Of a DNA stretch of 33,889 nucleotides, positions 28,790 to 33,889 are shown one piece after another (the first letter of the stretch is position 1; each line of letters starts with the position of its first letter). The notes beneath the pieces were generated by a model, which searched no databases, was not told the origin of the DNA, and saw only the letters and a program-made list of their open reading frames with translations. Origin of the DNA: Acrasis kona (Eukaryota; Heterolobosea; Eutetramitea; Acrasida; Acrasidae); assembly GCA_026419775.2 (NCBI GenBank), contig JAOPGA020001307.1, positions 1-33,889 of the forward strand, written 5' to 3'. Position numbers and translations under genes: made by a program.

Positions 28790-29882
28790 ACTTCTTCTTT
28801 TACATCACTTGGCAAAATGTGAACAAAATTCTCCAAAACCTTTCTTAAAATTTTAGCTAGCTTGTTCTTTCCAATTTGTATACTTTTGTGGATGTAATCA
28901 TCCATGCCAAAATTTATGTAGATTGCTTTCCTCCAAAACGGTCCTTTTTTTCATCAATTGGATTAAGGTCAACATATACCATAATAATGGTATAGGGACA
29001 CAATATGGAATGTTTGGTGTTAGATGTGATTGTCTGTTTTTCTTGTCCAGTTTTTGATTGATTCAAAAATATTGAGATGACTTTGTTGACAGTATTGAAT
29101 GTCATAAGTTCAAAACACAAATTATACTGGTCATTGGTGCGGTCTAATGTGTACAGTTTTCCAACAAAGAGAGCTAATTGCACAATGTTGTAAACCCTGT
29201 CGCGTGGATGATTGTAAAGAATCTTCACAATGTGTCAGTCCGTCAATACTTCAGCCTGTTGTGTTGGTTGCTTCTCCTTCTTTGAGTCTGATAAGAATCT
29301 TGTGACACTTTCATAATATCAAGCTCCTTGACGCTCTTCTGCCTAACTGTGGAAAAGTAATGCTTAATTGTGTAGTGCATTTGGAAGAGACAGTCTGATT
29401 TGTGGCCTTTATCTTGTAAATGTTTCAGGAAACAACGGATGGACTTTGCATCATAATCAAAATGCGGTTTTCTGTTCTCGACATATAAAATGTAGACTTT
29501 GTAATTCTTTTTGTACTTTGCTTCAGTACCCTTTGAAATTTTCCTGGTTATTGGCTCATTTGCCATATACTCAAAATCATTGTCTTCCAGATTGGTTATT
29601 GACAACACATCTTTGTCATTTCTTGTTACTTTCTTTTGTTTGATAAGCCTACATGGTCTAATGATTGTGGTTGGATTGGATGACATTTTACTACACACAT
29701 TTCAAATTTGGCTTGTTTTATTTAATTTGGTTCATTCATAACGGTAATAAACAGACACTTTCTCAATCAAATAAAAAAATTACCATTCTAGTCTCGTCCT
29801 TCTTGAAAAGAACTTTCCACCTTGGCCGCCGACCGCTGGGTCAGGACCTTGTCCGCTGCGCATGGAAAGTACTTTCTCACTC

Positions 29883-30160
29883 AGGAACTTGATGGACACT
29901 TTCAAGCGATTCAACAAGCACTTTAGAGTTCTCAAGCCTCTCTCTGTACTCCAAAAAATATCTACAATACTCATGGAAACTTCCCATTCCATTTGGACCG
30001 CTCAATGTGTTTACAAGGCAAATTGTGAACACGAGCAATCACCTTCTCGGTGATTTGTATATATAATTTTTTGTGTAAGGTAACTCATCAATAACTATTG
30101 ACGGGGGTTGTAAAACTACCAATAAACTATCAGGCTTATCCCTGTTTTCAAAAAAAAAGT
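29883..30160 (+). mobile_element. 5'-truncated LINE tail
   Basis: Plus-strand text FKRFNKHFRVLKPLSVLQKI then STILMETSHSIWTAQC matches PLQVLRKISTILMETSYSIW of the copy at 24226. It ends with AATAAA (about 30121) and an A-run (30150-30159). It starts exactly where the 5' end of Crypton copy A stops. 30161-30343 shows nothing recognisable. Confidence 0.65.
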
Positions 30161-30343
30161 AAAGTTTCATTTTGGTTGTTGTAGTTTGGGGACAAACAAA
30201 GGTTTTTGTAAGAAAAGAAATCTGTTCATTAAATTATTTAGGTGATTGGTTCAGTTTTTGTTTAAATTGAAGTTCATTGAAATTTTTAATGTTGTGAAAA
30301 CTAACAAAACAAACAAGTACATTGCTATCTATCTACTTACATC

Positions 30344-31254
30344 ATGAACTACACAAAGAGAAATTACCCAACTGTCAACAGTGTAAGGGAGTTGTCTACT
30401 GACAGCTTGAGAGAGGCACTTAAGATATTGACCAAAAGATTCCTAGGTGCTAGGACCGCACATGAATCCTTAGTAGCGAAAGTATGGAGTTTGATCAAGA
30501 AAGAGGAAATGCCAGAGATTATCCAAGCCTGTCCTCAACAGGAAAGAGCTCCGGGAGAGCCGTTGGGCAACCAACCAAGGAACAACAATTTACAAGAGGA
30601 TAACCAACTAAGGAACAACAATTCACAAGAGGACAAGAGAGCCTGGTTAAGAGAATTCAAAGCCAACTTTACTGAGGCTATCCGCGAGGTCAAGGAACGG
30701 GCGGCGGACAATATCAAAACGTTAGTGGCGCATGCAAATGCCCAGGAAGCTACAATCAAATTAAAATTTGAAGTGGAAGAAGGCAAGAGAAGGTTGGAAG
30801 AGGACAGCTTAATGCCTCGCTTTACTACAAACCAAGGAGAAGAGAAGAGAACTTTTAGAAAGGAAGGAAACCGCGGCAGCTAACAGGAGGGCTGAGTTCT
30901 TATTGGACAACCTCCCTGATATTTCAAGAACTCTATGCACTTTGAGGTACTACACAAGGCCATCACAAACACACAAAAGTCACTAGATAATGGATTGTCG
31001 AAATTTTACATTGGGAACGTTTACAGTCGAGAAGTAGCAAGGTTGGATGCCAGCAAGAACGGTGATAAGACCTTAGCGGAAAGATTGAAGCTTGCGGATG
31101 AGGAACTAGTCTTAGAAGCGGAGCTACTGCAAGGAAGAAGAACAAATTACGCAACATACCTTAAGAGAGCGGAACAGCCATTTTGTGGGGACAAAGAGGA
31201 ACCAAAAAGATTTGGAGTTGCATGCACCCACTGCTCAAAACCTGGACACAGAAA
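30344..31254 (+). mobile_element. Fossil gag-like region of a retroelement
   Basis: Two long plus-strand coding blocks. The first starts VRELSTDSLREALKILTK, like a SAP-type helix pair, and is Gln/Asn- and charge-rich. The second is helical (ARLDASKNGDKTLAERLK) and ends with a zinc-knuckle-like CTHCSKPGH. This is the usual make-up of a retroelement nucleocapsid protein. It is broken, with about one or two breaks, and no polymerase is attached. An LTR, DIRS or LINE source cannot be separated. Old relic. Confidence 0.45.
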
Positions 31255-31710
31255 CAAGAAGTGGACTACTGTTCTTTGGAAGTTTTTAGTGAAGCTATTT
31301 GTAACCCAAGCTCACAAAGTTAAAAATGAATTCTTTATAAGGGATGGAAAGAGGAAAATAACACAAAAGAAGTTTCTTCATAATGTTGTTCAGAATTTAT
31401 GTAATTTTAAAAAATCACAACCACAGCACACCAGTCAGTCACCTACCACTCTCGAAGTGCAAATCATAAAGGCAGATATATTACCTGTTTAAAGCAAGAC
31501 AAAGTCTCCAACACTACATATTACTGTGTTGGCTGTCAAATGCATATCCACCCCCAATGCTGGTACTTACATCATACTGGACAGAGGGTAAAGCTTGTAC
31601 CAGTACCTAAACAACATGTGGGAGCGAAGTTCAATAGATGCTCATTTAGAATTCAACGTCTACGAAGATTAACTTGTCTTAGCACTCGTTGTGGTAGAAA
31701 AAATCAATAA
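31255..31710 (+). pseudogene. piggyBac-like transposase C-terminal remnant
   Basis: The frame running out of the gag-like block reads KKWTTVLWKFLVKLFVTQAH and KITQKKFLHNVVQNL, like the KW...F.LLD.A..N and following helix near the end of piggyBac (DDE_Tnp_1_7) transposases. After a stop and frame change come NTTYYCVGCQMHIHPQCWYL and a second Cys/His run, like the C-terminal zinc-binding domain of piggyBac proteins. The catalytic core is missing. The junction with the gag-like block lies near 31250; whether by insertion or deletion I cannot tell. Confidence 0.5.
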
Positions 31711-31754
31711 AAGGTGTTCGTTTGCTTGAGTTTGTTATTTTTCTAACGAGTTCC

Positions 31755-32424
31755 GAGTGAGAAAGTACTTTCTATGCGAAGCGGACGAGGGCCCGATCCA
31801 GAGGTTGGCGGCTGAGGTGGAAAGTACTTTTGAAGAAGGAACAAGGCTAGAATGGTAATTTTTATATTTGTAGAGAAAGTAGCTGTTTATTACCGTTATC
31901 ATAGTACCAAATATAATAAAAACAAAAATTTGATAGATTGCTTGTAAAATGTCATCATTAAATGATATACAAATAGCATCAACCGCAACCGTTAGACCAC
32001 GCAGATTAGTTAAAAAAAAAGGTCACAAGGAATGAAACAAATGCCAAAGTTATAGAGAATCTTGAAGAAAATGATTTCAAAAGGATGGCAAGTGAGCCAA
32101 TAATTCGCATGATTTTGAAGGCTACAGTCGCAAAGTATGAAAAGAACTACAAGCTGTACGTGGCATTTGTTGAAAAAGGGAAACCGCATTTTGACTATAA
32201 TGCAAAATCCATCCGATGTTTCTTAAAACATCTGTTAGACAGTGGTCACAAATCAAATATAACAATAAAGCTATAAAATTTGTCTAAAAAAATATGAGGC
32301 CACTTTCCAAACACCTGCGGACAGCCTTCCGCTAATAAACGTCACTTTCCAGGGCGTGAGTTGAGTTCCATAGGCAGTGAAAATTAGCTTGGATTGTAAA
32401 ATACTTTCCACACAAATAAAAAAA
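31755..32424 (+). mobile_element. Crypton-like element, copy B (internally deleted)
   Basis: 670 bases sharing both ends with copy A in opposite orientation: GAGTGAGAAAGTACTTTC at the start, the leader with TGTTTATTACCGTTAT, and the 3' end ACTTTCCAAACACCTGCGGA to CACACAAATAAAAAAA. Between them only the first about 100 codons and last six codons of the recombinase remain. It is a non-autonomous derivative that could only move if a full copy supplies recombinase. The outer ends are no inverted repeats, as expected for Cryptons. Confidence 0.7.
31949..32276 (+). pseudogene. Recombinase remnant, copy B
   Basis: Starts MSSLNDIQIASTATVRPRRL, changes frame at an A-run (about 32010-32019), then VAKYEKNYKLYVAFVEKGKP and SIRCFLKHLLDSGHKS, close to copy A. 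It then jumps to NITIKL and a TAA, the C-terminus of copy A. The catalytic domain is deleted. Confidence 0.7.
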
Positions 32425-32525
32425 CTGTTTTGCTTTATTGTCACAATTTGTGTTTTTTATAGATTTCATTTATTTCTAGATTTTGACATGCAAAAAATAG
32501 AAATGTCAAATCAATCTTCCTTATT

Positions 32526-32999
32526 TGTTTAATAAAGCCCGCACTGTCGTAAAAAACTGGAACACAATAACAATAAGAATATGTTGATACGCAATCTCGT
32601 GTTCTTCGAGTTTTCACACTTTATTTCAAATATGTTCGGTTGAGTTCAACAAACTCCCCGATCATTTACAACACTCCAGCAGCCACACACAACTGGAATN
32701 GAAGTAATGAGCAACAGCGCAGACAGGTATCAAAAAATTCAACCATCAAATGGTTAGGCCATAAACCACCGAAGTGAAAAGGCCAATGCTATCTATTTAC
32801 AATATACATAGATGTCACAGTGCTTCTCAAATTGCGCTTCAGTGCGTAGGTTCACCTCACATGATGCGCATCTTCATTCATGCCACCTATGTAGGTCTTT
32901 CACATAGTGCGCATCTTCTTTCATGCCACTAGTGCCTCTTGCAAATCAACCGCCTAGGTTCCTCACACTGTACATTATGTTTACAAAAACAATTAAACA
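32526..32999 (-). repeat. LTR (474 bp) of a Ty3/Gypsy-type element
   Basis: Bounded by TGTTTAAT and ATTAAACA, a perfect short inverted repeat of TG...CA type, directly next to a purine-rich tract (minus strand, 33000-33016) and the integrase stop (33008-33010). The matching LTR lies outside the window. One unresolved base at 32700. Confidence 0.6.
32857..32929 (+). repeat. Two 30-bp direct repeats inside the LTR
   Basis: 32857-32886 and 32900-32929 match at 27 of 30 bases (core GCGCATCTTC, then TTCATGCCAC), 43 bases apart. Possible enhancer-like U3 repeats. Confidence 0.7.
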
Positions 33000-33007
33000 A
33001 CTTTTAT

Positions 33008-33889
33008 TCATTCTTCTTGAATGTAATCTTCATCCCGTAGGTTGTCAGTGACCAATTCTTCATTGGAATACTCTAGTATTGCATCTTGATGATACATGGC
33101 CAACAAATTCTCACCTCTCGCCAATGTCTTTGATTTCAAGAAATTTGCTGGCGCAGTCAAAGTCTCTACTTGACTCCTTATCTTGAATATCCCATTGACG
33201 TCTTTTGCGATTATTCTGAATGGCCCAATGTATCTCACCTGGTGTTTCCCTTTTCTTGTGGGTACCATCCACATTACTGTATCACCTACTTCAAATGACT
33301 TCGTCTTCTTGTTGTATTTCGTTTTCAGAAATTGCTTCTGCTTGATGTTCCATATTGCTGGCACAACGTCCCTACTGAATGTTGTCCAGAATTCTAACAT
33401 TCGCATTTCTGCTGCTGCCTTGTCTACAACAATGCTTGACTGTTCGCCATTGAAGAACGGGGATCTTCCGAACATTAAACCAAATGGTGACGCTCTCAAC
33501 CTCGAGTGCACTCTTGCATTCATCTCGAGCATTGCTGCTGGTACATACAAGTCCCAATACTTGATGTCCCCAGAAGTCTCCATTGCTTTCTTGACTAGAA
33601 CGTCGTACACTGTTCTATTGTTCCTCTCTACTTTTGCATTCGCATGGTGATCATATGGTACTGTAAATCTGTGATCCACCACTCCTGCTTTCTCGATCAA
33701 TCTCATCAGCTTGTTGTCGAATTCTTTCCCTTGATCCGTTTTGAACGCTTTCGGGAATCCAAAGGAACAAAATACCTCCAACAGACACTTGGCAATGTCC
33801 TGTTCTGATTTCGATGGACATGCACGCAACCAAGTGAAGCTTGAGAAATCATCTATAATGTCCAGAACGACTGAATTTCCTTGTACACT
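33008..33889 (-). CDS. Retrotransposon integrase (5' partial), fossil element
   Basis: Open to the right edge. The catalytic core has LDIIDDFSSFTW (first Asp), FKTDQGKEFDN (second Asp) and NAKVERNNRT (Glu, 35 residues later), i.e. D,D-35-E. SPFGLMFGRSPFF is the conserved block after the core. The C-terminal part has VGDTVMWMVPTRKGKHQVRY and GPFRIIAKD, the SH3-like/GPY-F module of Gypsy integrases. It inserts element cDNA into host chromosomes. It belongs to the LTR element above. Confidence 0.85.
   Translation of the reverse strand, partial: SVQGNSVVLDIIDDFSSFTWLRACPSKSEQDIAKCLLEVFCSFGFPKAFKTDQGKEFDNKLMRLIEKAGVVDHRFTVPYDHHANAKVERNNRTVYDVLVKKAMETSGDIKYWDLYVPAAMLEMNARVHSRLRASPFGLMFGRSPFFNGEQSSIVVDKAAAEMRMLEFWTTFSRDVVPAIWNIKQKQFLKTKYNKKTKSFEVGDTVMWMVPTRKGKHQVRYIGPFRIIAKDVNGIFKIRSQVETLTAPANFLKSKTLARGENLLAMYHQDAILEYSNEELVTDNLRDEDYIQEE

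Larger units (their letters stand above)
28019..29686 (-). pseudogene. Crypton tyrosine recombinase, copy A (interrupted)
   Basis: From an ATG at 29686 (MSSNPTTIIRPCRLI) the core-binding domain is seen: KYKKNYKVYILYVENRKPHF and SIRCFLKHLQDKGHKS. The catalytic domain follows in pieces: NIVQLALFVGKLYTLDRTND, LNQSKTGQEKQTIT (beta-hairpin Lys), ILCPYTIIMVYVDL, and after the RNase H insert TGHSERRSVTTICANAYDV (HxxR) and LAKLGRWANPSSMEKYKD (Trp and nucleophile Tyr). Frames change near 29235 and 28910 and a stop precedes the HxxR block, so it is inactive as read. The family cuts and joins DNA through a 3'-phosphotyrosine bond; Cryptons use it to integrate without a target duplication. Confidence 0.7.
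26058..29882 (-). mobile_element. Crypton-like tyrosine-recombinase transposon, copy A
   Basis: Bounds come from comparison with copy B (31755-32424, plus strand). Both share a 5' end (GAGTGAGAAAGTACTTTC..., here at 29882 reading leftward), an about 150-base leader ending TTACCGTTAT, the same N-terminal protein, and the same 3' end (ACTTTCCAAACACCTGCGGA ... TTTCTACACAAATAAAAAAA, here at 26058-26165). The coding part is a tyrosine recombinase. The element carries two later insertions: a TIR element (26258-28016) and an RNase H fragment (28354-28774). No reverse transcriptase of its own is seen, so a DNA-only Crypton is preferred over a DIRS-like retroelement. Confidence 0.7.
32526..33889 (-). 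mobile_element. Ty3/Gypsy-type LTR retrotransposon fossil, 3' end
   Basis: LTR plus integrase on the minus strand; the rest runs off the right edge. Integrase next to the 3' LTR is the Gypsy gene order. The visible coding part looks whole, so the insertion seems younger than its neighbours. Family placement rests on the integrase motifs. Confidence 0.75.

Noticed and set aside
28019-29686. DIRS-type retrotransposon recombinase
   Set aside because: The nearby RNase H piece is a separate insertion with its own target duplication, and no reverse transcriptase is linked; a Crypton is simpler, though not proven.
26058-32424. One large element with 6.4-kb inverted termini
   Set aside because: The outer inverted matches are explained by two oppositely oriented copies of one Crypton family, since the inner ends also match each other.

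Overview
This is a eukaryotic nuclear window, most likely from a free-living unicellular eukaryote. It is AT-rich and gene-dense, with genes on both strands often tens to a few hundred bases apart. Every intron I could place is tiny: 12 GT-AG introns of 35-41 nt in six genes. Several products carry N-terminal signal peptides, mitochondrial presequences or signal anchors. I cannot fix the lineage; nothing supports a bacterial or viral source. Four N bases (21426, 25108, 25128, 32700) and two one-base frame breaks in otherwise conserved genes point to draft-quality sequence.

Bases 1-20,366 are host genes. In order: a secreted Thr/Pro-repeat mucin-like protein (minus strand, runs off the left edge); a small secreted protein; a Golgi-type GT60 GlcNAc-transferase; a short coiled-coil protein with a 36-nt intron; a six-TM membrane protein; RAD52; a WD40 protein; three small proteins, two or three probably mitochondrial; a DOPA-4,5-dioxygenase-like extradiol dioxygenase; a secreted Cys-rich protein; an arylalkylamine N-acetyltransferase-like GNAT; a secreted GH17 beta-glucanase with seven exons including a 14-nt micro-exon; a secreted GH13 alpha-amylase; and an ATP-grasp/alpha-beta-hydrolase fusion. 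A secretory and carbohydrate-active theme stands out: mucin-like substrate, mucin-type glycosyltransferase, beta-glucanase and amylase, as expected of an osmotrophic or phagotrophic protist.

Bases 20,367-33,889 are a repeat graveyard with no convincing host gene. It holds 5'-truncated LINE tails (RNase H and CCHC type), a degenerate unclassified transposon, two head-to-head copies of a Crypton-like tyrosine-recombinase transposon (one nearly full length, one an internal-deletion derivative), a TIR element with a CACTA/TNP2-like tail nested in the first Crypton, a retroelement RNase H piece inserted in it with a 15-bp target duplication, a gag-like fossil, a piggyBac-like transposase remnant, and the 3' end of a Ty3/Gypsy-type LTR retrotransposon (474-bp LTR plus integrase) running off the right edge.

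Most interesting: the ATP-grasp/hydrolase fusion; the mucin/GT60 neighbours; the GH17 micro-exon inside a duplicated Trp/Cys module; and the nested Crypton family, whose two copies allow insertion order and the origin of a non-autonomous derivative to be read directly.
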